A stretch of 64,000 nucleotides of DNA from Rahnella variigena (GTDB lineage Bacteria > Pseudomonadota > Gammaproteobacteria > Enterobacterales > Enterobacteriaceae), in NCBI RefSeq assembly GCF_003610915.1, contig NZ_NSDJ01000001.1, positions 1-64,000 of the forward strand. Reading direction: 5' to 3'. The notes under the pieces were generated by a model that ran no database searches, was not told the DNA's origin, and worked only from the letters and a program-made list of their open reading frames with translations. Shown here in pieces: positions 1 to 10,155 of the stretch (position 1 is its first letter; each line of letters opens with the position of its first letter). The position numbers and the translations under genes are program-made.

Positions 1-1909
1 CCGCCTTGAATTGCTCCACCCACTCTTTGCGTTCCTGCTTACTGCCGACGTCGTGCAGGATTAAAGCGGCGCGTTTGATTTTCCGCGTTTCTCTGGCGTG
101 GCTCTGGTAAACGGCAGCGGGTTCTGCGGCCTGTAATACAGGCATTTCTTCTGTTAATTCATCGGCGACGGTGGGCGATTCGGCGAAGTCAGTGTTGAAT
201 AACTCAAACATCTGTTTGGCCTGTTCAGAGCTGTCGCAAATCACCATGCCTCCGATGGTGTCATCATTCAGCGCGCCCTGCTTTTAGCAAAGTCGGTAAC
301 GATGTAGTTCAGCATCGGTTTGACGAAACTGGGATGAGCATAGATGTATTTGCGATCCACATCGCCCATTCTGACTTCCACATCTTTTAGCGCCTGTTGC
401 AGGACCATCCGGTAGTTGGTGGCGATTTCTTCGCGAATCAGCGCAGCGTGTAGCCATCGGCAATGGAGGCGTTGTAGTAATATTTGTGTATGTAGTCGCC
501 GAAGAGATCGCGGGAGTTGTAGTCCGTTCCCAGCAGAGGCGTACCGGTCAGGCCAATTTTGATGGCGTTGGTGTCCGACTGGCTTAAGTTTGCCAGGAAG
601 CTCCCTTTGGGTTGTAGCTGCGGTGGACTTCATCGAGGAAGTAAACTCGCTGGATGTTGATGTCGTAGTCTTTGGTGGTGACGACGTCCGGGTCATCGCG
701 GAATTTCTGGATGTTGACGACGGTGATTTCCGCTCTGCCATGATGGTTATGTAGAGCCTGTGACGCCTTGATGTCACGCGTGAAAGCTTCGCGTGAGTCG
801 ATAAGGTGAACGATTAAGTTACGGGCAGTAAATTCGCGCTGCGCCTGCTGGAGCAGATCCAAACGATCAACAATAAAGTAGAACTTAGGGATCACCTGCT
901 GATTCTGGAAGTAATCTGTCAGGGAGCGCACGTTGTAATAAGCCAGCGCGGTTTTTCCGCTGCCCTGGGTGTGCCAGATGATGCCTTTTTTCACGCCAGC
1001 GTTAAGTTTGCGCTCAATTGCTTTGGTGGCGAAGAGCTGCGGATAGCGCATGATGTGTTTCTGGATACCGCCTTGTTCAGCGACGTACACTAGCGCATAG
1101 CGCAGGATAAATGCCAGCCGATCCCGGCTCAACAGCGCGGTGCAGAGACGGTTAGTTGGTCGGTTGTGATCTTTGTTGGTCTGATATTCCGGGTTAGTGC
1201 GGATTACTTCAAGATTGTTATCTTTCAGAACCGCGATTTCTGTTTCTTCTGACAGTGTTTTTAGTAAATTGGTCAGGTTGAAAAGTTCTTCTTCGCGGAA
1301 GTAGTTGAATACCGGGTTACTGTAAGAACTGCTAGCGTAGAATGCCCCTTGGACCGGCTCCGGATCGCTGTCGTCATACTCCATGTTGTTGGAGAAGATC
1401 ATGAACTGGGTGATATTGGCGAAGCGCTTGAATTTGGGGTTCTTAAAGCGCTCGTTTGATGCGGTTGCGCTCTGCAAAGATGCCTTCGCGGTTGTTAGGC
1501 TTTTTTCACTTCAATAAAATTAACGGCATGCCGTTAATCAGGAGCGTGATGTCAGGGCGGAACTCTTCATCGCCGTTTTCACAGGTCAGTTCGGTGACGA
1601 CATGGAAACTGTTGTTGTTGAAGTTATCGAAGTCAATCAGTTTGATGCCAGAACGGTCGCTAAGTTTTTCGAAGAAGGCGCGACCCAAGTCGTCGTTGTC
1701 GAGAAGCAGCGTGAGATCTTTTAACAGCCGTCCGATATCATCGGGTGCGATCCCGGGGTTTATTCTGCCAATCGCAGCGGTGAAGAGGTTAGGGAAAATG
1801 TTAGTTTCTTTGTCCAAACTTGTTCTTTCAAGGACAGGTAGTGGTATCCCAACCGTATCAGGGAGGATGACGGGATTTTTACCCGTGTATCTTCTGTGAA
1901 TTTCATCAT
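1..1909 (-). pseudogene. hsdR: Type I restriction enzyme R subunit (HsdR), decayed and cut by the window edge
   Basis: This would be the ATP-dependent translocase/nuclease subunit of a type I restriction-modification complex. Translating across frames recovers the family order: a PD-(D/E)xK nuclease region (RPDITLLINGMPLI then IEVKK, about 1510-1560), a Walker A motif HTQGSGKT (about 960-985) and a DEAD-like motif FLDEVHRSYNPKG (about 610-650). The start is ATG at 1906-1909 behind AGGAA. At least seven single-base indels break the frame, near 1815, 1517, 1503, 1456, 608, 442 and 282, mostly in short homopolymers. No hsdM or hsdS is seen, but the gene runs off the left edge. The family call is firm. 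Whether the indels are real decay or sequencing error cannot be told from the sequence alone. Confidence 0.85.
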
Positions 1910-2587
1910 GTTTCCTGTTTTTGGTTTTTATCGCGTCTCAGGCCATGCTGCGCTCCACAATCCCAGAACGGCTGGCAACAATGCCTGTTTGATTAGCGTC
2001 TATGTTACACCTTCCCTGTTAGCTGCCCGAGTAAATTTGTTGCGCTTAACTCGCAACGATAATACTCGCGATATAATCTGATATTTTTTGGGGGTAGTGA
2101 CATACACAATTTGTCAGATCATGCCCATAATTCCTGATCTTCAAAAAGCAGTCGAGGTGCTTACATTCCCAGCGATAGCTTCAGGTCAGAATTATGCGGC
2201 ATGAATCTGACTACTGAAAAGATGCATAAAATCATCCGGATGCGCATCCAGCCCTACTCCCCTACAGAGCCGCCGTACATCCCTACACGTTTATTGCGAT
2301 GGATAAAGGCGTTCGTCTGTAGGATAGTTTCGCGAAGTACGCCCGCAGCTTTTTTAATATGTCCCGTTTGTCCCTAACCCGCTCAACTCCTCCTGAAGCC
2401 CTAAGCTCTCTTGTAGGGCGTCTGAACGGACTTTGTTAGCAGAAGAATCAGCGCCGAACTTTACCTCCAGGCATAAAGACTGTGCGTTGTGATATCAAGG
2501 CGAATGGCAACATCTGAAATGTTAGAGTCGTGGTCAACAACCAATTTAACCGATTCAATTTTGTACTATTCAAGATATAGGTAAACC
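1910..2587. other. Gene-free stretch between the hsdR and DUF262 remnants
   Basis: About 680 bp lies between the divergently oriented hsdR and DUF262 genes. I see no convincing coding region, RNA gene or long repeat. It must contain the two divergent promoters if these genes were ever active. Confidence 0.5.
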
Positions 2588-4480
2588 ATGAAATCCGAGA
2601 CGCTAAATGTCCAGCAAATCTTTCAGGATCGCCGCCAATACTGCGTTCCCTTCTACCAACGTGCATACGTATGGACACAACGAAATCAGTGGTCCGCCTT
2701 ACTGGAGGATATCACCGAAAAAGCACAGGCCCGTTTATCAGGTATAAACCAACCCCCCATTTCCTTGGTGCAGTGGTACTTGAACCACAAACTAAGAGCG
2801 GTTTGCTGGTGTTGATACCCTGCATATCATTGATGGTCAGCAACGATTAACTACCCTTCAATACATTCTTGCGTCTATCCGACTGGCTCTTCGTGCAATT
2901 GATCTTCCGATTTAGAAATGCTTGTATTGCCGTGTCTGAAAAATACAAACGAAGCAACAATGCGAAATAAAGAGGTTGAACGCTTTAAGTTATGGCCGAC
3001 ATTTCGTGATCAATCTCATTTTATTCAAAGCCTTAACGTTGACCATGTTGATGATCTCCGCAAGGTATTCCCTGATAGCTTCACGTTACATGGCACACTG
3101 CGTAAGCATTTTAACCATCCTCCTTCACTGGAGGCGTTATGGTTCTTTAGTCATGCCTTTATTAAATGGATTAGCGCGGAAGGTCACTCCTTACAAGAAA
3201 ATGCTATCGCGCTGATTGAAGCTGTCCTAACAGACCTGAAACTGGTCAGTATATCTCTTGAGGCAGAGGATGACGCTCAAATCATTTTTGAGACATTGAA
3301 TGGCCGTGGGCTGAGCTTCATGCGACGGATCTTATCCGTAACTATATTTTTATGCGTGCCAGAGCATGATAATGTTGATGCCGCTGCATTGTATGAAAAT
3401 GATTGGAAACCGTTCGAAAACCCCGTACTGGACAGAAAAACAACGCCGTGGTCGCATCAACAAACCTCGTTTAGAGTGGCTAATTCACTCCACGCTACAA
3501 GCAGAAAAGCAACGTGAAGTAGACCTGTCTCGCCTTTACAATGAGTATCGTGACTATGTAGGCAAGGAATCGTCATCACGCCGAGCTGATCAGCAGGTCG
3601 AACTTCTCAATCGATATGCTTTGCAATATAAAGAACTGGATTGGTGGAGTGGGCACAACTCCTATTGCATGCTTTGGTCGTCGCATCGCCGCCTATGACA
3701 TGACCACGATTTATCCTCTTGCGTTACTCATCTCAAGTCGCTAGCATTCCTGATACTGAAAAAGGCCGCCATGTACAACGAATCTTGTCTCGTTTGTAGT
3801 GAGAAGAGCGGTGTGTGGCCTGACTCCAAAGAACTATAACAACGTGTTTATGAATGTTTTGCGTCATTTTGGCTAAAACCAGCATTTCCAGTGCTGAGTT
3901 GCGCAGCACCCTTAATAGCCTTAATGGTGAAGCCGCACGTTGGCCCACTGACTCAGAGTTTCTTAATGCCTGTACTACTGCACGACTTTACCCAGGCAGG
4001 CTCGATGCACAGAAGATTCGCTCAATGCTGACCGAACTTGAGGGAGAACTTCGCCGTCAGGTGAAGACTGAGGAGCCGGTGGTTCCAAATCTCTCCAGTC
4101 TCGATATTGATCATCTAATGCCTCAAAACTGGTTTCTGCATTGGCCTCTTGAAGACGGACATACCGTGACAGATTCAGACGCTACTGCGGTGAATCAGAT
4201 TGTTTTGGCCGGTGCAGAGCTAACACACGAGCAACTGCTTGTCTGGAAGCGGCAACAAGCGATCGCTACACTGGGAAATCTGACCTTGCTTAACCTCAGC
4301 GTAAATCGTTCGGTCCAACACTCTGCATTTCTTAAGAAACGGGATGGTCTTATTACCCATACTAGCCTACGCTTGAACATACCATTGATAATTCTGGATA
4401 AATGGGATGAGGATAAGATCTTTTCCCGGGGTGAGTTGTTGGGAAATGCTGCAATGAGGGTGTGGTCGAAAGTCGATTAA
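2588..4480 (+). pseudogene. DUF262/DUF1524 (GmrSD-like) protein, broken by several frameshifts
   Basis: The N-terminus (SETLNVQQIFQDRRQYCVPF) and the DGQQRLTTL motif at 2832-2858 are typical of DUF262, the ParB/Srx-like half of GmrSD-type proteins. The C-terminal piece carries LDIDHLMPQNW and GNLTLLNLSVNRSVQ (about 4095-4320), the DUF1524 HNH-like nuclease half. The family includes type IV restriction enzymes against modified phage DNA and BREX-associated proteins. The pieces lie in different frames, with breaks near 2755, 2800, 2913 (stop), 3310, 3420, 3650 and 3780-3850. A full protein would be about 620 aa. It sits divergent to hsdR, suggesting a former anti-phage cluster. The family call is good; function in this strain is unlikely unless the indels are sequencing errors. 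Confidence 0.75.
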
Positions 4481-4533
4481 TCATCATTTTCGTCCTACGT
4501 AACTCTATGTCGGCTCTTACTGTCAAGAACCGA

Positions 4534-4556
4534 CATTCAACTATGCGAGTTGAATG
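4534..4556. other. Small inverted repeat after the DUF262 remnant
   Basis: CATTCAACT at 4534-4542 pairs with AGTTGAATG at 4548-4556 across a 5-nt loop. No T run follows, so a terminator role is doubtful. It lies between two convergent genes. Confidence 0.35.
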
Positions 4557-4710
4557 CCCTCATTTCAGTTGGCAACACTGTTTTAAAGTTGGACTGGATT
4601 TAGCTCTTTGCCAGTGAATATTGACGTTTACCCCTCAATCATCGTCGACTGGCCTTATCTCATAGCTTACGCACATCATCTAAGAGCCAGAGTTTTACTG
4701 AGTAGCTCCC

Positions 4711-6185
4711 TTAATGTTTTTTCTCAATTAAAAGGTATGGATGGGACCAGTCAGTAACCTCTTCATATGAAACAAACCCATCGTGCTCCAATGCGCAAAC
4801 ACCCCTTATGGGTGGCAACATAATCGTACACAGCCTGACTTTCCAGCCCCTGTAACATGTGCGATAACAACTTCCGGCGCATGACATCTGACTTCCAACG
4901 TTTACCCTTCTTCAGATCTTTATAAGTAATGTTGAAGGGTTGCCCTACTGCATTGGTAACACATTTACCGTAACGGTTGGTTTTCGCTGTACTTTCGTAA
5001 TGATCTAGCAGTAAAGCCAGATCTAGCCGTAAAGTTTTCAGAAGGCGTTTCCATCGTTTCAGCACTCGTTTAGCTTCTGCCTTACCTAGCCCACGGTTCA
5101 ACAGGCGTCGGGTACTGGACTTTAGCGATAATGAAACGAACCCGGCATTGAATACGCTGGAAAACCTGAATTGCTTCACCAGCTCCTCAGCGACACGCAA
5201 TACTCGGCAGATATATTGAGTTTCCAGCACTTTCAGAGACTCGGCCGAAATGCCAATACTCAACAGCTCATGTCGTAGTATCTCGAGCTGACATCCCTTA
5301 ATGTCATAATTAGCACCACGTGCCAGACACGCCCACTTCATGCCAGAAGGCAGACTTTGAAAGCCAGTGCCAATCTCAAAGGATCGCCCACCAATGTACG
5401 CAGTCTTATACGACTGCCTGTAAGAAACCGTTAACGGTGACTCCTTCACAAGATCCACACCTGTTTCAGCCAGTCGCGACAGGAAGTTGAAAATGAATAT
5501 TTTGTTCTTCTTGGTGGGATTCTCGTTATAGTAATCCAGCAGTGCCTCCAGATTGATTTCTAGCGGTTCAAGGCTGTTCCATACATCGACTACGCGCTCC
5601 CTGAAGGCAACGTTTGGGATATCGCGTTTAGACTGTTTATGTTTAGCATGCTGACCGCGTTCAATGGCAATCCCAATCAGTTCATCTAATGAGTAACTTT
5701 TACACTTGGTGAAAATGTCAGTCAGATAATGGTAGCGATCCTTACGGCTAAGGTATGCCTCGCGGTCGTTGCCAAACAACTTACGCAAAAAAACGTTGAG
5801 AAACAGCGTACTCCCGGCATGAACTTTTAGCATTGGAATACCCGGTTAGTTTAATGATTCCCACACCTGCCAGCGCCTCCATTGCACGCTCATGGGTCGG
5901 CCCACTTTTCTTAAATACACCGGGAAGTTTCTCCCTACCCAGCTCAAATGGTACTGGCACAGAATAAGACCATTTATTATTTGCCTTAATCTTTGCTTTT
6001 CTCCTGTTTTTACGGCTACAGGTAGCAACACATATAACATGCTGGAGAAACACTGCAATATTACGATAAAATGGACGCTTTAAGCTTGGCGCACCATTAT
6101 AAGGAACACTGAAAACAACTTTCTTGAAATAATCCAACGTTGAATTTGTCACAAGAATATTGTCGTGCGTAATGTATGGCTTCAT
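4711..6185 (-). pseudogene. Polymerase-like protein (family A / single-subunit polymerase palm), two frameshifts
   Basis: Two frames overlap here: 6185-5781 (134 aa) and 5833-4763 (356 aa). A third frame adds a C-terminal tail ending at the TAA at 4711-4713. The joins lie at an A7 run on the plus strand (5787-5793, T7 in the coding sense) and a C4 run (4802-4805). Removing one base at each gives one protein of about 490 aa. It contains YDIKGCQLEIL (5276-5308), which resembles polymerase motif A, and LEHDGFVSYEEV (around 4774-4791), which resembles motif C (the HDE/HDS loop) of family A DNA polymerases or T7-like RNA polymerases. The spacing fits a palm domain. I infer a polymerase or primer-extension enzyme of a small replicon; the exact family is unknown. 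The breaks may be decay, sequencing error or, at T7, programmed slippage. Confidence 0.5.
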
Positions 6186-6876
6186 AATTCACCTGTATAT
6201 AAAAATCAAAGCACCATGCTCTGACCCCATTTATTTACAACTGAATTACTCAAAACCTTACGTGAACCCAACAAGGCTCAGATGGTTATTATCAGATGAT
6301 ATATTGGAGGCTGGAGCCTCATGATAGCTGATACTGGATAATGGCTATAGTATGTAATGACACATATACCATAATATAGAGATAGAGTGTATACAGAGCA
6401 TAATAGACACGTGTATATACCCTGTAGAGGCAAGTAGCGAATAAATATCAGCTTAGCCAGAATGGGATTAGCGGATACGTAAAACTTTACCGGTTATTAA
6501 GCGGTGTAACTCTCTCCCGGTAATATTCAACAGCGGTTGTAGCCACATGTTATTTTCTGAATTTAATTTCTTTTGAAACCTCAACTTTGATAAAAAACGC
6601 AGCTACTTACCAATGTCAGAATCAGGGAAAGCCATCGCCGATTTTGCCCTACCATTGTACGAGGTGCTGATTTCAGGTTAAACCGTACCTGTAGTTAGCC
6701 GGTTAGCCACAGCAAAATCCGACAACGTTGGACGGTTAGCCACAGCAAAATCCGACAACGTTGGACGGTCAAAAGACGGTCATTTCCCAGATTTAATTTT
6801 CTCCTGACCTTTTTAGGCTTGCCGTTGAACAACTCACAGATGAGGATGCAGCATCCCTGCCGCAACGCCATGGCGC
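6186..6876. other. Gene-free AT-rich region, possible replication origin
   Basis: About 690 bp lies between the polymerase-like gene and the Rep-like gene. It has an AT-rich tract (about 6330-6440) with repeated gtatac/tatac words and a perfect 33-bp tandem duplication (6701-6766). No gene was recognised. Its position between two putative replication genes makes an origin plausible but unproven. Confidence 0.35.
6701..6766. repeat. 33-bp tandem direct repeat, two copies
   Basis: The copies at 6701-6733 and 6734-6766 are identical and abut head to tail. Each starts GGTTAGCCACAGC and ends with the palindromic core CAACGTTG followed by GAC. The block lies just downstream of the Rep-like gene. 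It could be iterons, or a simple duplication. Confidence 0.8.
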
Positions 6877-7980
6877 TTATTTCCCGCGAGATTTAAGCCA
6901 TTTTTTACGGATGTCAGGTTGCCAATACTGCGGCTGTCCCAAAATACCCAGCTTCTCGACAACCAGTGGAAGTTTATGCCAGATAGCCTCTGCATCAAAC
7001 AAGTCCACCAGATACCTTTTCATCACCTTATCTACTCGTTTTTTAGCTGCCTCTTTGCTCGGACTAACAGCCCTGCCATTCAACTCACTGGCCGGACGGA
7101 ACGTTTTACGAGCACGGGGGACAGTCATACGTTTCAACCGTTTGGCAAAGTCTGGATCCAGCTTGCGATCCCTGATTAGCTTACGGTCATAGAATGCCAA
7201 ACGTGACACCAAATTCTCCATTTGCGACAGGTTACTCAGCATCAGTTTCTGCTTACCTGGAGACAGACGCAGCTCCAGACGTAAAAAACACTCATGCTGG
7301 CTTTCATCCAGTGTTAGCTGAGCTGTTGCCCGACGTTCTTCAAGGCTTAACTCAGGGGCGTTCACTTTTTCGTATATCGAAGCTACGACGGTGGTAGCCC
7401 CTAGCCGCATACCCTCCTGCTTGCCATAAGGATCATTGAAATCACCATCATGAACTTTGGCAAGACCAATCAGAAAGTCATGCAGCTTCATCCCCATCAC
7501 ATCCAGCGCGTAATGGATGGTCGTGACCCATGAGTTACGCAACCCCTGGTACAGATATTTACCAATACGGCTTTTGCGCCCCAACCAAATGAATAAGTCG
7601 CTTATCTGTTCAGCTAGATAGTGTTGGGGGCTTAATTCCATTCGCACGGCACCGCGTTTCTTGTTTGTTGGTCCAAAGTAGATCATCAGTAGAACTGGGT
7701 GATGTTTAGACTTGTTTGCTAGACGGATTTCAATTACCCAGCGGTAGAGACTATCGCACTCATCCTTGCCTGCGGGGCGAAACCTGACCTGATAAGTATC
7801 GTCTGATTCAAGCTGAAATAAGCGATCTACCATCACCTGATTTTCATGCTTGTCGAACAGGTCAGTTACCCAGGCAATCTTGTCGAAATGTCCATAACAT
7901 TGCTGTCCTACGTTACTGCATTCCAGTGATACGGCGTATCCCAGTGAATCAACACGTTCTCTATTAAATGTTTTCATCAT
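6877..7980 (-). CDS. Putative replication initiator (Rep-like) of a small integrated element
   Basis: A protein of about 367 aa if it starts at the ATG pair at 7975-7980. The frame stays open upstream to 8166, but that part overlaps the AlpA gene. The central segment MRLGATTVVASIYEKVN followed by FLRLELRLSPGK resembles the core of replication-initiation-factor proteins of filamentous phages and rolling-circle plasmids (a substrate-like loop, then YEK, then R-x-E-x-R-L). The C-terminus is Lys/Arg-rich, as expected for a DNA-binding protein. The AlpA-like regulator lies upstream on the same strand and tandem repeats lie downstream, as in satellite or plasmid-like elements. The family assignment is by pattern only; it could be another phage-type replication protein. 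Confidence 0.4.
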   Translation of the reverse strand: MMKTFNRERVDSLGYAVSLECSNVGQQCYGHFDKIAWVTDLFDKHENQVMVDRLFQLESDDTYQVRFRPAGKDECDSLYRWVIEIRLANKSKHHPVLLMIYFGPTNKKRGAVRMELSPQHYLAEQISDLFIWLGRKSRIGKYLYQGLRNSWVTTIHYALDVMGMKLHDFLIGLAKVHDGDFNDPYGKQEGMRLGATTVVASIYEKVNAPELSLEERRATAQLTLDESQHECFLRLELRLSPGKQKLMLSNLSQMENLVSRLAFYDRKLIRDRKLDPDFAKRLKRMTVPRARKTFRPASELNGRAVSPSKEAAKKRVDKVMKRYLVDLFDAEAIWHKLPLVVEKLGILGQPQYWQPDIRKKWLKSRGK

Positions 7981-8086
7981 AATCTTTTCCCGGTGGCCAG
8001 TAGCCCACCAACAAGAGGAAGTACCATTGATATTGCTATGCCCTCTATAGGGTTCGTTGGGGGCTATGTGAGGGTTACACATGCGC

Positions 8087-8287
8087 TTAGACTTGCGCGT
8101 TGATACCGCGTGACTGAATCCACTCCAGTACGTCATTGAGTCCCCAGCCCACTGCGCGTCCACCATCGCCGGTCAATTTTTTCCCTGCCTTAAAATCTCC
8201 TTTTTCGATAAGCCTATAGAGCGTGGCTGACGAAATTCCGGTTAAATGAAGAACTTCTTTTTTGCGGAGAATACGGTTGGTGTTCAT
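8087..8287 (-). CDS. AlpA-family transcriptional regulator / excisionase
   Basis: A 66-residue protein starting at ATG 8287 behind AAAGGAG at 7-nt spacing. It has the AlpA/MerR-like winged HTH pattern: RKKEVLHLTGISSATLYRLIEKGDF, then a GWGLNDVLEWIQSRG tail. Family members act as phage or satellite regulators and excision factors in P4-like and other integrated elements. The gene lies upstream of the Rep-like gene, and its promoter region holds several copies of a TCGTGATAATCACGA palindrome, so autoregulation is likely. Product class is confident; the target is inferred. Confidence 0.8.
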   Translation of the reverse strand: MNTNRILRKKEVLHLTGISSATLYRLIEKGDFKAGKKLTGDGGRAVGWGLNDVLEWIQSRGINAQV

Positions 8288-8371
8288 GCTTTTGCTCCTT
8301 TGAGCTGTTTCAGGAGCGCTGCTATTTACAACCACAAAAACCGTATTTTTTCGTACAAACCAGACTTTTTT

Positions 8372-8540
8372 TCGTGATAATCACGAATTAAGGTCGTTTT
8401 TGTGTATTGAAGAATCGTGATTATCATGGGATGATTCTATTTCTCGTGATAATCACGATGTTGCTACCCAGGAGAAGTGTTTGCAGTAATCACTTATGCA
8501 AAACACCGATTGTGATACCAGTAGACCGTGATAATCATGG
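8372..8540. promoter_or_regulatory. Cluster of four palindromic operator-like sites
   Basis: TCGTGATAATCACGA occurs perfectly at 8372-8386 and 8444-8458. Close variants lie at 8415-8429 (TCGTGATTATCATGG) and 8526-8540 (CCGTGATAATCATGG). Each has 7-bp arms around one central base. The cluster fills the gap between the divergent AlpA-like gene and the plus-strand gene at 8598. It most likely binds a dimeric regulator controlling both promoters. Confidence 0.75.
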
Positions 8541-8597
8541 AATCAGCTGGGAATATTTAGCTCGTAAGATCCTTGTTCAATTTCAGGAGATGTACTC

Positions 8598-9137
8598 ATG
8601 CCAAATGACGATATGATTTCGCAGCAACCAGCGCAGGAGAAAAAAGAAAGGGAAAAGAACCTCGACAAAATGAGGCAGAAAAAAAGAAGGGAATTAGTAG
8701 CAAAAAAGTTTGGAAAGATTGTACCCATCCATATGCTGGAAGAGACCAAAGCGCGACTGGAGATGATTGCTAAAAAAACAGCGATAAGTCGTAAGGAACA
8801 CAATGCCGCAGAGAAACGAAGCTCGGTCATAGCTGAACTGGTTAACCAGTACTACATAGATAATCTCTTGGCTTACGAACATGAAAACTCTGAGTTGGCA
8901 TACAATACTTATAACAAGATATGGCAGGCTAACTTTCAAGGAAAGCCTGCTGATGTAATAGCCAGACAGCTCAACAAGGCTGGCACCCGCATACCGTATT
9001 TTGATGATAAAAGCGGTAAAATAGTTGTTGAATCAGGAAAGTGGAAAAAAGACGATATTGAAACGTTTTCCGACACAGCTCTTGTTATAAAAATAATTGA
9101 ATCAAATGAGAAAAACACTAAAAGAAACGCTAAGTAG
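8598..9137 (+). CDS. Hypothetical basic protein, possible DNA-binding partner of the element
   Basis: A 179-aa protein starting at ATG behind AGGAG at 9-nt spacing. The first 45 residues are highly charged (many Lys, Glu and Arg). The middle (VPIHMLEETKARLEMIAKK and SSVIAELVNQYYID) could form a ribbon-helix-helix-like or coiled segment. The stretch GKPADVIARQLNKAGTRIP followed by SGKWKKDDI loosely recalls the DNA-binding domain of serine recombinases, but there is no catalytic domain. It is divergent from the AlpA-like gene and shares the palindrome cluster. I do not recognise the family; a mobilisation, partition or regulatory role is only a guess. Confidence 0.55.
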   Translation: MPNDDMISQQPAQEKKEREKNLDKMRQKKRRELVAKKFGKIVPIHMLEETKARLEMIAKKTAISRKEHNAAEKRSSVIAELVNQYYIDNLLAYEHENSELAYNTYNKIWQANFQGKPADVIARQLNKAGTRIPYFDDKSGKIVVESGKWKKDDIETFSDTALVIKIIESNEKNTKRNAK

Positions 9138-9179
9138 GTTCAATATATTCAGGCCCAATCACCGATAAACGCCATCATT

Positions 9180-10109
9180 TTACCAGCACCGCAATCGCTG
9201 CGATGCTTTGGCTTTCATGCCACCATCACGATAGTCATAGCGCGTCGTGGTGGATATGTCGCTGTGGCCTGCCAGCTGGCGGACGGTGTTGATATCTACG
9301 CCCTGCTCCAGTAAACGGGTAATGAAGGTGCGCCGCATATCATGTGGGGTAAAACGGACAATGCCTGACGTTTGTTGCAACTGCTCCAGGATACCCATTA
9401 ACCCGGTTGTTGTCAGCGGCTGGGTGGTGACCTTACCGTTGCGCTGAATACGGCTGAACAGTGCGTTTTCAGCTTCGTTTGCGCTGACTTTCAGCCATAT
9501 GCGTATGGCCTTGTCCACCGCATCCGCCACATGAATTTCACGGTATTTTCGCCCCTTCCCCTGACTGACCGTGAGAACACCATTGTCATAGTCCCGGCGC
9601 TCAAGTTTAAGCAGTTCACCGGCCCGCAGGCCCGTTCCGCAGAGTGTCAGCACAATAGCGACATCACGGTAGCGCCGTACATGCTGCGGATGCTGTTTAG
9701 CGGCCTGAATCAGCGCCTGGATTTCCTGCCTGTCTAACGCCCTTCCCTTACGCTGGATATCGCCGCTCACGCGCTTAACAGACCTGATACGGGCCAGCGT
9801 TTCGGCATTCATACAATTGAGATTAAAGGCCGTCTGTGCCACGCCCCGGAGCGCTGACAGCGCCATGTTGACCGACGACACGGCGTAACCGTCATCCAAT
9901 AATGCCGCACGTACTTTAGCGACGGCGGCGTAGTTGAGTTGTTCCCACGGATAGTCTGCTGCATCAACACCGCGTTTAAGTATGCTGGCGCTACGGTTTA
10001 ACAGGCTGATGATACCTCTTCGCCCCGAAGGAGCCAGACCGCCAATATACGCATCAAACACGGTTGTTTGCACCATAGGCACGACCTGACATAACGCTGT
10101 CCTGCTCAT
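9180..10109 (-). CDS. Tyrosine recombinase / integrase (XerC/D type)
   Basis: About 309 aa starting at ATG 10109; an in-frame TTG at 10124 is possible. The catalytic set of tyrosine recombinases is visible: Arg in GTGLRAGELLK, HDMRRTF (His-x-x-Arg), AGHSDIS and the nucleophile Tyr in STTTRYDYR near the C-terminus. The N-terminal half is a SAM-like core-binding domain (SSVNMALSALRGVAQTA). It lacks the arm-binding domain of P4-type integrases. It lies upstream of nothing obvious on its own strand except the RadC-like gene at a 31-bp gap or more, suggesting a small mobile module. Confidence 0.9.
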   Translation of the reverse strand: MSRTALCQVVPMVQTTVFDAYIGGLAPSGRRGIISLLNRSASILKRGVDAADYPWEQLNYAAVAKVRAALLDDGYAVSSVNMALSALRGVAQTAFNLNCMNAETLARIRSVKRVSGDIQRKGRALDRQEIQALIQAAKQHPQHVRRYRDVAIVLTLCGTGLRAGELLKLERRDYDNGVLTVSQGKGRKYREIHVADAVDKAIRIWLKVSANEAENALFSRIQRNGKVTTQPLTTTGLMGILEQLQQTSGIVRFTPHDMRRTFITRLLEQGVDINTVRQLAGHSDISTTTRYDYRDGGMKAKASQRLRCW

Positions 10110-10155
10110 GAACGTAACCCGCAATAACGTACATTAAACCAGGTAACTTTCAGCA

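Noticed and set aside
1456..1899. Plus-strand open frame over hsdR
   Set aside because: The opposite strand codes for recognisable HsdR pieces; this frame has no domain.
6701..6766. Tandem 33-bp repeats as a CRISPR
   Set aside because: Copies abut with no spacers and there are only two.
8407..8616. Short frame across the operator cluster
   Set aside because: It reads through the palindromes and ends inside the next gene; it is regulatory DNA.
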